Source of the DNA: Erwinia rhapontici
GTDB taxonomy: Bacteria; Pseudomonadota; Gammaproteobacteria; Enterobacterales; Enterobacteriaceae
Assembly (NCBI RefSeq): GCF_012271765.1
Contig: NZ_VRKO01000018.1
Location: 186,001-250,000, forward strand
Direction: 5' to 3'
DNA length: 64,000 nt
Below are positions 18,041-25,158 of this stretch, in pieces (within the stretch, counting starts at the first letter, position 1; every line of letters begins with the position of its first letter). Both the position numbers and the translations under genes were made by a program. The notes beneath the pieces were generated by a model. It did not search any database. It was not told where the DNA came from and saw nothing but the letters and a program-made list of their open reading frames with translations.

Positions 18041-18574
18041 ATGTGGAAATCCCTGTTACTGACGTTCAGCCTGCTGCTGGCAGGCTGTGGTGCCACGCTG
18101 GAAGACTATCAGCAGGCGCAACCGAAGATTGATATTTTCAGCTGGTTCAACGGTGAGTCCCGCGCCTGGGGCATGGTGCAGGATTACAGAGGGAAGCAGA
18201 TCCGCCGTTTTGAAGTGGTTATCCGCGGCCAGGTGGTGGGCGAAACCCTGACGTTAAACGAGCAGTTCGTTTATGACGACGGCGAGAAGCAGACGCGGGT
18301 CTGGCATATCCGCCGCCTGGCCGACGGCAGCTACACCGGAACGGCCGGGGATATTATCGGCACGGCAACCGGCCATGCCAGCGGTAACGCGTTTAACTGG
18401 CGTTACACCATGACGGTCAAAACCGACGACAGCAGTTATAAACTGAACTTTGACGACTGGATTTATCAGCAGGATGCGCAGCATCTGATGAACGTCACCT
18501 CGATGAAAAAATTTGGTATTGAAGTGGCACGCGTCACGCTGTTCTTCTCAAAACAGCCCGATTCGGCACAATAA
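18041..18574 (+). CDS. DUF3833 family lipoprotein
   Basis: 177-residue protein whose N-terminus ends in the lipobox LLAGC (Cys16), so it is a lipid-anchored envelope protein. The mature part is beta-rich ([52 protein letters not shown]) and resembles a calycin-like lipid-binding barrel. It is the last gene of the mlrA-led operon, two bases after the previous stop. The function is unknown; it typically travels with DUF1365 and CFA-like genes. Confidence 0.85.
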   Translation: MWKSLLLTFSLLLAGCGATLEDYQQAQPKIDIFSWFNGESRAWGMVQDYRGKQIRRFEVVIRGQVVGETLTLNEQFVYDDGEKQTRVWHIRRLADGSYTGTAGDIIGTATGHASGNAFNWRYTMTVKTDDSSYKLNFDDWIYQQDAQHLMNVTSMKKFGIEVARVTLFFSKQPDSAQ

Positions 18575-18600
18575 AACGCCGGCTTTGGCTTAATTCCCAC

Positions 18601-18624
18601 GGGCGAAAGCGCTATACTTCGCCC
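18601..18624. promoter_or_regulatory. Short inverted repeat before the small membrane peptide gene
   Basis: GGGCGAA/TTCGCCC (7 bp, 10-base loop) encloses TATACT (18613-18618), a good -10 hexamer. It may be the promoter/operator of the peptide gene at 18649 or a weak end for the lipid operon. No T-tract follows. Confidence 0.4.
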
Positions 18625-18648
18625 CTGGTTAAGAAAATGGATGAAGTG

Positions 18649-18753
18649 ATGAACTTACAAAAGATTGGTGTGATATTTATCTTCCTGCTGATGGCGCTCG
18701 GCGGGATTGGCGGCGTGATGCTGGCCGGATATACCTTCATCGTGCGTTCCTGA
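18649..18753 (+). CDS. Putative 34-residue single-pass membrane peptide
   Basis: Small ORF starting [19 protein letters not shown] and ending TFIVRS. Almost the whole peptide is one hydrophobic helix with a positive charge at each end, the typical make-up of enterobacterial small membrane proteins. GAAG lies four bases before the ATG; an in-frame ATG four codons upstream (18637) is possible. It fills an otherwise empty 311-bp gap between the lipid operon and the MFS gene. I do not recognise a named homologue, and coding is inferred from composition and context. Confidence 0.55.
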   Translation: MNLQKIGVIFIFLLMALGGIGGVMLAGYTFIVRS

Positions 18754-18885
18754 TCGTGCGGCCCGGCGGCAGCCTGTTGCCGCCCCGCTCGCACCGTTGG
18801 TTGTAACTTATAACCAGACGGAATTTAACACGACAGGTCAGACAGTTATGCTCTGAGTTTACTCATCACAATAAAACTCAACATC

Positions 18886-20364
18886 ATGACTGAAATCACT
18901 TCTTCGGCGCACGTCGCGCTGGCAGGGAACACGCCGACAGGCGAAGTCGTCACCCTCCGTCAGGCATCGGATGTCTCTCAGCTGGTCAACACCAGCAGTC
19001 ACTCTGGCAACAATGCACGTATTGTTATCGGTATCGCCCTCGGCGGTGTCTTTCTTGACGCCTATGATTTGGGTGCACTGGCCTTTGGCATGAAAGATGT
19101 CACCCGCGAATTTGGCCTCTCCCCGGCTGGGGCAGGTATGATCGCCTCATCGATTACGCTGGGTGCCATCGTCGGCGCGCTGATTGGTGGCTACCTTACC
19201 GATAAAATTGGCCGCTACCGCGTCTTTATGGCGGATATGTTCTTCTTTGTTTTTGCAGCCCTCGCCTGTGCCTTTGCCCCCAATGAGTACGTTCTGGCCG
19301 GTGCGCGTTTCGTGATGGGCATGGGCATCGGTATTGATTTACCGGTAGCGATGGCTTTTCTTGCCGAGTTTTCCAAACTGCGGGGGCGCGGCAATAAAGC
19401 CGCCAGTATTGCCATGTGGTGCCCCACCTGGTACGCCGCGATCTCTATCTCTTATCTGCTGGTGTTGTTCTTCTGGTCAGTGCTGCCGGAAAGCCACAGC
19501 GACCTGATGTGGCGCATTATTCTTGGCTTCGGGGCCGTTCCGGCACTGATTATTATCGCCATTCGCAGTCGCTATATGAGCGAGTCTCCGGTCTGGGCCG
19601 CCAATCAGGGTGACCTGAAAGGGGCAGCGGCCATCCTGCGCAGCTCCTGGGGCATTAATGCACATGTCGCCGCAGATGCGGATCTCGCGCCAGTCAAAGC
19701 GGTACGCCGTGCCAGCTGGAGCAACTACGGCTCGCTGTTCAAAGGGGTTTACCTGAAGCGTACCGTGCTGGCGACCGTTACCTCGATTGTCTCCCCCTTC
19801 GCCTATAACGCGGTGGCGTTTGGCCTGCCGGTGATTATCTCCAGCTTCCTGGCACAATCGATGCTGAACACCATTCTGCTGTCGCTGGCGCTGAATCTGT
19901 TGTTTGCCTTTGTCGGGGGTACGCTGGCCGTACGGCTGGTGCCACGTTTTGGTGCCTGGAAAATGATGACACTCGGTTATACGTTCCAGATTGCGGCGCT
20001 GGTCGGTCTGGCACTGGTTGGACGCCCGGAAGACGGGCAACAGGCGGCGATCTCGATTGGCATGCTGGCCCTGTTCCTGCTGGGCCAGGGCTTCGGACCG
20101 GGCGCACATACCATGACTTACGCCTCACTCAGCTACCCGACGTCGCTGCGCGGCGTGGGCGTGGGCTTCAATCAGACAATGGTGCGCGCCAGTTCGACGG
20201 CTTCGCTGTTCCTGTTCCCGGTGCTGGCCGCCCTGCTGGGCACTAATGTGTTCTGGGTGATTGGGATGGCACCGATTATCGGCCTGATCGCCCTGCTGGC
20301 TATCCGCTGGGAACCCTCAGGTTATGATGTGGATTCCGAGGATTTTGCTTTCAGTCATCAGTAG
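18886..20364 (+). CDS. MFS transporter (sugar/metabolite:H+ symporter type)
   Basis: 492-residue inner-membrane carrier with about twelve hydrophobic segments after a soluble N-terminus of some 45 residues. Sugar-porter signatures are visible: GGYLTDKIGRYRVF between helices 2 and 3, and FVMGMGIGIDLPVAMAFLAEF in helix 4-5. No strong ribosome site precedes the ATG; the nearest purines are in AATAAAA. The substrate is unknown. Neither neighbour (small peptide; toxin-antitoxin pair) gives a metabolic hint. Confidence 0.85.
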   Translation: MTEITSSAHVALAGNTPTGEVVTLRQASDVSQLVNTSSHSGNNARIVIGIALGGVFLDAYDLGALAFGMKDVTREFGLSPAGAGMIASSITLGAIVGALIGGYLTDKIGRYRVFMADMFFFVFAALACAFAPNEYVLAGARFVMGMGIGIDLPVAMAFLAEFSKLRGRGNKAASIAMWCPTWYAAISISYLLVLFFWSVLPESHSDLMWRIILGFGAVPALIIIAIRSRYMSESPVWAANQGDLKGAAAILRSSWGINAHVAADADLAPVKAVRRASWSNYGSLFKGVYLKRTVLATVTSIVSPFAYNAVAFGLPVIISSFLAQSMLNTILLSLALNLLFAFVGGTLAVRLVPRFGAWKMMTLGYTFQIAALVGLALVGRPEDGQQAAISIGMLALFLLGQGFGPGAHTMTYASLSYPTSLRGVGVGFNQTMVRASSTASLFLFPVLAALLGTNVFWVIGMAPIIGLIALLAIRWEPSGYDVDSEDFAFSHQ

Positions 20365-20453
20365 AGGAGAAAGCGTGTGGCGAAATGATTCGTCACACGC
20401 TCCCGCATTGCACGCAAATTTCGATGAAATTTTAGACATACCGACAAATATTC

Positions 20454-20479
20454 GATATATTCAAAATATGCAATATATC
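20454..20479. promoter_or_regulatory. Inverted repeat upstream of the Xre/RES operon, candidate operator
   Basis: GATATATT (20454-20461) and AATATATC (20472-20479) form a perfect 8-bp inverted repeat in a markedly AT-rich stretch, 16 bp before the antitoxin ATG. Toxin-antitoxin operons are usually repressed by the antitoxin at such a site. Confidence 0.6.
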
Positions 20480-20495
20480 CAGTCGGGGGTGTTCT

Positions 20496-21227
20496 ATGTC
20501 AGCAAAATCTACACCAGCCATATCAGAAACCATCAGCCTGTTTAATGGTCAGCAGCTACGCAATATGGCTGCTGAAGAGAGTGCTGAATATCTGGTCATC
20601 AATGTTAATCAGCTAAAAGATGCCGCCCCTTCGCCTGCAGGCAATGGTGTCGCATTGCGCAAAAAACTGGAGAAGATGGTCAGTAATCCCCTTCTTGATC
20701 CCTCCCTGGCGCTGGCTTTTTTTGAAATTGCCCAGACACTGCTTAAACCTGCGCGCAAAAAAAAAACCGCTCACGCCGGGGGAAATAAATCAGAAAGTAT
20801 TTTTGATGGCTATGAGCAGTACCATGCACGTAATCAACAGCGTCAGCACGATATCCGTGAATTCGTACTGAGCGAAGACCGATGGATCAGATCCGGCGAA
20901 CTGTCTGACAAAGCCCATTTTACCAATGCTAACCGCAGTGCCGGGCCCAATGCCTGGAAACGTCGGGGTAAAACCTTTGCCATCAACGTTGAAGGCCAGG
21001 ACCGCTACCCGGATTACGCGTTTGATGAAGCCTGGCAACCTCTGCCCGTGATCAAACAGGTGCTGGACATCTTCGATGGCACACGCACGCCCTGGTCGCT
21101 GGCCGCCTGGTTTGCTACTGGAAACAGTTGGCTGGGGGGACGCAGGCCAAAAGACCTGCTCACCAGCGATCCTCAGGCAGTCACCGATGCTGCGCTTCAG
21201 GCAAAATCCGGAGCACAGCATGGCTAA
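20496..21227 (+). CDS. Xre/MbcA/ParS-type antitoxin of a RES toxin-antitoxin pair
   Basis: 243-residue putative antitoxin. The C-terminal part (QPLPVIKQVLDIFDGTRTPWSLAAWFATGNSWLGGRRPKDLLTSDP) matches the toxin-binding MbcA/ParS/Xre domain. The middle (FVLSEDRWIRSGELSDKAHFTNANRSAGPNAWKRRGKTFAI) looks like the DNA-binding segment. The first ~100 residues are an extra region of unknown role. A run of ten A residues (20757-20766) encodes the Lys-rich KKK; slippage there would remove the toxin-binding domain. The gene overlaps the toxin gene by eight bases and should bind and neutralise the toxin and repress the operon. Confidence 0.78.
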   Translation: MSAKSTPAISETISLFNGQQLRNMAAEESAEYLVINVNQLKDAAPSPAGNGVALRKKLEKMVSNPLLDPSLALAFFEIAQTLLKPARKKKTAHAGGNKSESIFDGYEQYHARNQQRQHDIREFVLSEDRWIRSGELSDKAHFTNANRSAGPNAWKRRGKTFAINVEGQDRYPDYAFDEAWQPLPVIKQVLDIFDGTRTPWSLAAWFATGNSWLGGRRPKDLLTSDPQAVTDAALQAKSGAQHG

Positions 21228-21879
21228 GGAGAGCAGTAACGGAAAAGGACTTTCGCCGTTTTTATGTCCTGTAGGTTCGGTTGCGATTAACCCTGTGTTA
21301 CTACCTGCAGGTCATTTATTGTTTCGCGTTCATCGTCAGCAGTTTGCTGGCGACAGTTTTAACAATACATTGCAGGGTAACGCGCGCTTCAGCCCGATTT
21401 TCGACCAGCAGGGCAGACTCATTCCGACACTCTATGCCGGAGACGTCACCAGGGTGGCGCTGTGCGAAGTGATATTTCATGATATCGATATTTCGCAGTC
21501 GGCTATCGTCTATCAGGTTAAAGCGTTGGCTGCATTTCGTCATAGCCAACTGGTCACCACAGTCCCCATGCAGTTAGCCAGCCTCGACCTGGCTTCATTG
21601 GTAAAAATGCGCGCCAACAAAAAGCTCATTCACTCCGATGCCAGTGAATACAACATTACACGCCAGTGGGCTGAAGCAGTCCATCATCAATATCCGCACA
21701 TTCAGGGTCTGACCTGGCCTTCACGTCAACACGAAGGCCAGGCATGGTTGTTTTTTGGCGACCGTATTAACGGAGAATTACAGATGCACCACCAGGGAAC
21801 TCAGCTTCTCACTACCCCGCCGGTGGTTGGCGAGTTACTGGCGCTGGCTGACCGAATGGGGATCTATCTGGAAGAGTGA
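21220..21879 (+). CDS. RES-domain toxin (NAD+-degrading)
   Basis: 219-residue RES-family toxin; characterised members deplete cellular NAD+ by phosphorolysis or hydrolysis. Conserved positions by eye are Arg36 (LLFRVH), Tyr72 and Glu83 (TLYAGDVTRVALCEVIFHD) and Ser168 in the GLTWPSRQHEG block, so it looks intact. The ATG at 21220 has GGAG seven bases upstream inside the end of the antitoxin gene, giving translational coupling. Its last 16 bases overlap the 3' end of the convergent idi gene. Confidence 0.82.
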   Translation: MAKESSNGKGLSPFLCPVGSVAINPVLLPAGHLLFRVHRQQFAGDSFNNTLQGNARFSPIFDQQGRLIPTLYAGDVTRVALCEVIFHDIDISQSAIVYQVKALAAFRHSQLVTTVPMQLASLDLASLVKMRANKKLIHSDASEYNITRQWAEAVHHQYPHIQGLTWPSRQHEGQAWLFFGDRINGELQMHHQGTQLLTTPPVVGELLALADRMGIYLEE

Positions 21880-22415
21880 TCTGACTGCTGCGCGGTAAAA
21901 CGCGCAAATTCAGAAGGGATGCGGGAAAACGTCAGCAAAAACCACGGAGTGAAGCGTTCCGGGTGAGCGTGCATTTCTCGCTGGATATCGGCCAGGGAAC
22001 AATAATGCCAGTCGTCGGCCTCTTCCGGATTAATATCAGGCTGCACATCGCTGATGGCAAAATAGACGTGGCCATATTCATGTTCGGTCAGGCCATTACT
22101 GAGCGGCAGATAATAACTGAGTTCAAACACCGGTTGCAGCGTCAGGCGCAGCCCCATCTCCTCGCGCAAGCGGCGTTCAGCGGCATCCTGAGTCGACTCC
22201 TGCGGATAAGGGTGCCCACAGGTGGTGTTGCTCCACAGCCCGCCACAGTGGTATTTACCACTGGCACGACGCTGTAACAGCAGCTGATGGTCGGTGTTGA
22301 ACACGTAAACGGTGACCGCACGATGCAGCAGACCTTTTTCATGAACTTCCATTTTTTCCATCTTACCGGTAGGACGATCCTGGCTGTCGACCAGAATAAC
22401 TTCAATTGCAGACAT
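21864..22415 (-). CDS. idi: Isopentenyl-diphosphate delta-isomerase, type 1
   Basis: Cytoplasmic Nudix-fold enzyme interconverting isopentenyl and dimethylallyl diphosphate, the isoprenoid building blocks. The 183-residue protein shows LHRAVTVYVFN, the metal/Cys region GLWSNTTCGHPYPQES (active-site Cys), the Nudix-like helix AAERRLREEMGL and the active-site ELSYYLPLSNGLTEHEYGHVY. GAGGAG precedes the ATG. It stands alone here, not in a carotenoid cluster, and its end overlaps the convergent RES toxin gene. Confidence 0.95.
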   Translation of the reverse strand: MSAIEVILVDSQDRPTGKMEKMEVHEKGLLHRAVTVYVFNTDHQLLLQRRASGKYHCGGLWSNTTCGHPYPQESTQDAAERRLREEMGLRLTLQPVFELSYYLPLSNGLTEHEYGHVYFAISDVQPDINPEEADDWHYCSLADIQREMHAHPERFTPWFLLTFSRIPSEFARFTAQQSDHSSR

Positions 22416-22547
22416 GCCGACTCCTCAGAAATGATACTGACTATTCTGGCATAAGAGGCATCTCATGGTCTGCATAAAATCGTGCTTTATGCGAGGCGGG
22501 CGTAAACCGAAAGTTTCCCGGCGTTGGCAGGCCGGGATCGCGAGAAA

Positions 22548-23657
22548 TTACTCTTCTACATTCACCACCTGCTGACGGGCGCGAAAAATATGCCCGCCGC
22601 CGTACTGCAACAGACGCGCCACCAGATCCAGGCCACCGTTCTCTTCGGCCTGCGCGAATTCGCGCTCAAGCTGCGTGATCGGGGCCGCCCAGAGCAGATT
22701 GACCTTTTCGCCGTCACGTTTTGGTAGCGGGAACTGGCCGCTTTCACGCCCCAGGGCAGATGAGAGAATAAACCCTTCAAACCCCATCGGGGCCACTGAG
22801 GATTCGAGCGTATGCCCTTCCCCCAGCCAGCTGAGGCGAGACCATGGCATATGCGCAAATCCGGCTAACGCACTGGCCATTTGCACGGCATTTTCTTCCG
22901 TCATCACCTCGGCATCGATGGCCAGCGCCAGCTCCGTCCGACGATATTCCGGGGCGAGGTCATCAAACAGGAAATCCACCCACGGCATCGGGCGGATGCA
23001 CATGCCAAGCGTCAGAAAGTACCAGCAGCCCTCATGGTAATGCTGGGAGATCGCCATCGGCGGCCAGTTGCCCTGATCAATAGAGTAATATTTCAGTGAT
23101 TCACCGTACTGCGCTTCATAACATTGCAGCATCTCCTGCTGGAAGGGCTCCCACTGCTGGCCATCCTGCCACTCGCGAAAAAACTGCCGGTGCTGTTGTG
23201 CGGCGGCGTAGTTTTTGTTGGTCGACGCAGAACCCAGCGGCGCGGTCAGACGGTTCGCTTTAATGCAGCCCGCCGAAAAGCTCACCTGCTGATCCTGGTA
23301 CAGGCTCCAGCCCGGGATCACGGCCAGAAGCTGCCCCTGGTACCACAGAGCAGCACCGTCATCTGACGGCTCCCAAATGATCTGTAGCCCGGCCGGGTCA
23401 AGCATCGGCTCGGCGGCCAGCGTACGGCAATACTCGGCACTGAGCAGCGGCGGTGTGCCCTGCTCCATCGCGGCAACATCATCCTGCAAGGGGGCAGGCA
23501 ACAGGTTACGCAACCAGCAGCCGCGCACGGCAAACTGTTGACGAAATGCGTCTGTCGGCCAGATATAAAAATACGCGGTGCGCTCATCCTGTTCGACAAT
23601 TGCGATGAGCGTCTGTTGCTGATTGGTGACTTCAGCAATCTGATAGGGCTGTGTCAT
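22548..23657 (-). CDS. SUFU-domain-like protein of unknown function
   Basis: 369-residue cytoplasmic protein without signal peptide. The C-terminal two thirds (YYSIDQGNWPPMAISQHYHEGCWYFLTLGMCIRPMPWVDF to APITQLEREFAQAEENGGLDLVARLLQYGG) resemble bacterial suppressor-of-fused domains, often found in immunity-like or stress contexts. I chose the ATG at 23657 (MTQPYQIAEV) because GAGG precedes it; the open frame continues 18 codons further up without a ribosome site. Neighbours give no functional lead. Confidence 0.65.
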   Translation of the reverse strand: MTQPYQIAEVTNQQQTLIAIVEQDERTAYFYIWPTDAFRQQFAVRGCWLRNLLPAPLQDDVAAMEQGTPPLLSAEYCRTLAAEPMLDPAGLQIIWEPSDDGAALWYQGQLLAVIPGWSLYQDQQVSFSAGCIKANRLTAPLGSASTNKNYAAAQQHRQFFREWQDGQQWEPFQQEMLQCYEAQYGESLKYYSIDQGNWPPMAISQHYHEGCWYFLTLGMCIRPMPWVDFLFDDLAPEYRRTELALAIDAEVMTEENAVQMASALAGFAHMPWSRLSWLGEGHTLESSVAPMGFEGFILSSALGRESGQFPLPKRDGEKVNLLWAAPITQLEREFAQAEENGGLDLVARLLQYGGGHIFRARQQVVNVEE

Positions 23658-23774
23658 AACGCCTCGACGGTGTGTGGCGGGTTCCATTCCCTTGAGAATA
23701 GGCCTGGGCAATAAGAAGAGAATGGCGCGTTACATCACGTTGGGGCAAGGGTAAAAGTCTCAAAATGCCTTTTG

Positions 23775-24185
23775 TTACTCCCCCATATGGGTGCTTTCAC
23801 GCAATCGATAGAGATCGCGGGCCTTCTCTTTAATCACATTCAGCTTCGCTTCTGACGCCACCAGCCCCCAGATTGTTCCCTGCTGCTGCTGATAAAAGCG
23901 GTTCATTGCCTGCAAATAACTGTCACGGTAGCTGATCCACGCCCGCTGGGCATTTTTCAGCGCGGCCTGCGCCTCAGGTGACTGCCCTGCCAGCAATAGC
24001 CGGTACTGTTTATTCAGCTCACTATCCCAGGCTTTATTCGCCACCTCATAACACTGAAGATTCTCCAGCGTGCTGACCGCCTGCTGCTGGCAGTTTGCCA
24101 GGCGCGTATCCAGATCCTGACGTAATGTTTCTGCTGCACTGGCCGTGCCGCTGAGCAGCAGCACGCTGATGAGAATATTTTTCAT
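23775..24185 (-). CDS. DUF1311 (LprI-like) exported protein
   Basis: 136-residue protein with a signal peptide (MKNILISVLLLSGTASAAET) and a DUF1311/LprI-type domain (LANCQQQAVSTLENLQCYEVANKAWDSELNKQYRLLL, then LKNAQRAWISYRDSYLQAMNRF). Two cysteines probably form a disulfide in the periplasm. Some members inhibit lysozyme, but that activity is not general. It is a single gene, 28 bp downstream of the MpaB-like gene's start-side neighbour region and on the same strand as both neighbours. Confidence 0.82.
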   Translation of the reverse strand: MKNILISVLLLSGTASAAETLRQDLDTRLANCQQQAVSTLENLQCYEVANKAWDSELNKQYRLLLAGQSPEAQAALKNAQRAWISYRDSYLQAMNRFYQQQQGTIWGLVASEAKLNVIKEKARDLYRLRESTHMGE

Positions 24186-24213
24186 GATGAGATCCTTGAA
24201 CCGTGAAAGAGAA

Positions 24214-25080
24214 TTAACGTCCGACCCGCGTCATGGCCCGTTGATACGCCCCGCGCGAGATCGCCCAGCGCAGCAGCCTGGCAATCACCTCAATACGCAG
24301 GCGAATAATGCGCCGCCGTAGCGGAGAAAAATGCAGTCCGAACGCCTGTTGTGCCCACTCCGGCAGCAGTTCAATGCCCGCCAGCAGCATGGCATTCATC
24401 GCCGGACGCGCCTGCCATGATGGCGCGGGCGCATTCAGCAGCAGGGATAACACTTCCTGTGTGCGTTCATCACAGCGTAACTGCGGCCGCATCGCCTCAA
24501 GATACGCAGCAACGCAGGCAACACTTTTCGGTACATCCTGCGCGCCCAGCGCTTCGGCCACTAACGCTGCCTCTGCATAATAACGATCCTGTTCAGCCAG
24601 ACTGAGCTGCGGGTTTTTATAGCGCAAATGCGCCGCCAGGAAACTGCGGGTTTCCGCGACATGAACCCAGGTGAGCAGCGCCGGATCGCTGGCGGCATAA
24701 GGTTGCCCGTGCGCATCCACACCGCTGACGCGCAGATGAATGCGCTTCACCCGTTCAATCAGGGTGTGTGCATCGATGGTGTTACCAAAAGTGGTGACGG
24801 CGATGAACTGACTGGTGCGGCGTAACCGCCCCATCATGTCGTCGCGGAAAGTGGAGTGATCCCACACGCCAGCCAGCGCCAGCGGATGTTGCATCTGTAA
24901 CAACAGCGCGGCGATCCCGCCACACAGCATGGAAGAAAAATCACCGTGCACCCGCCATATCACACTGTCCGGGCCGTACAGACCGGGGTCACCAGGTGGT
25001 TTTGACAGGTCAAACTCATTTAATGACAGGCCATTTAAGCGGAACACCTGCTGCTGAATTTTATCGCGAAAATTGACCAT
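24214..25080 (-). CDS. MpaB-like (DUF2236) oxygenase family protein
   Basis: 288-residue protein of the DUF2236 family (ER-bound oxygenase mpaB / latex-clearing protein relatives). Family hallmarks are the heme-pocket region LLLQMQHPLALAGVWDHSTFRDDMMGRLRRTSQFIAVTTFG and WVHVAETRSFL. I chose the ATG at 25080 (MVNFRDKIQQQVF); a start at 25110 would lie inside the palindromic repeat, so it is unlikely. The substrate is unknown; relatives cleave polyisoprenoid or lipid chains. Confidence 0.8.
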   Translation of the reverse strand: MVNFRDKIQQQVFRLNGLSLNEFDLSKPPGDPGLYGPDSVIWRVHGDFSSMLCGGIAALLLQMQHPLALAGVWDHSTFRDDMMGRLRRTSQFIAVTTFGNTIDAHTLIERVKRIHLRVSGVDAHGQPYAASDPALLTWVHVAETRSFLAAHLRYKNPQLSLAEQDRYYAEAALVAEALGAQDVPKSVACVAAYLEAMRPQLRCDERTQEVLSLLLNAPAPSWQARPAMNAMLLAGIELLPEWAQQAFGLHFSPLRRRIIRLRIEVIARLLRWAISRGAYQRAMTRVGR

Positions 25081-25099
25081 TACAGCGTCCAGTGAAACC

Positions 25100-25145
25100 G
25101 GGCGAGGCATGCCTCACCCCAATGGAAAATGAGGTGGGCATGCCC
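25100..25145. repeat. Intergenic palindrome pair 3' of bglX
   Basis: GGGCGAGGCATGCCTCACCC (25100-25119, one mismatched pair) and a shorter GGGCATGCCC core (25136-25145) lie between bglX and the MpaB-like gene. They belong to the family with GGCATGCC centre seen at 5102, 29400, 42037, 55413 and 58546. Confidence 0.75.
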
Positions 25146-25158
25146 TGCCCGACCCGCT

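Noticed and set aside
25081-25110. MpaB-like protein starting at 25110
   Set aside because: That ATG is the centre of an intergenic palindrome; ATG 25080 is ten codons downstream and more plausible.
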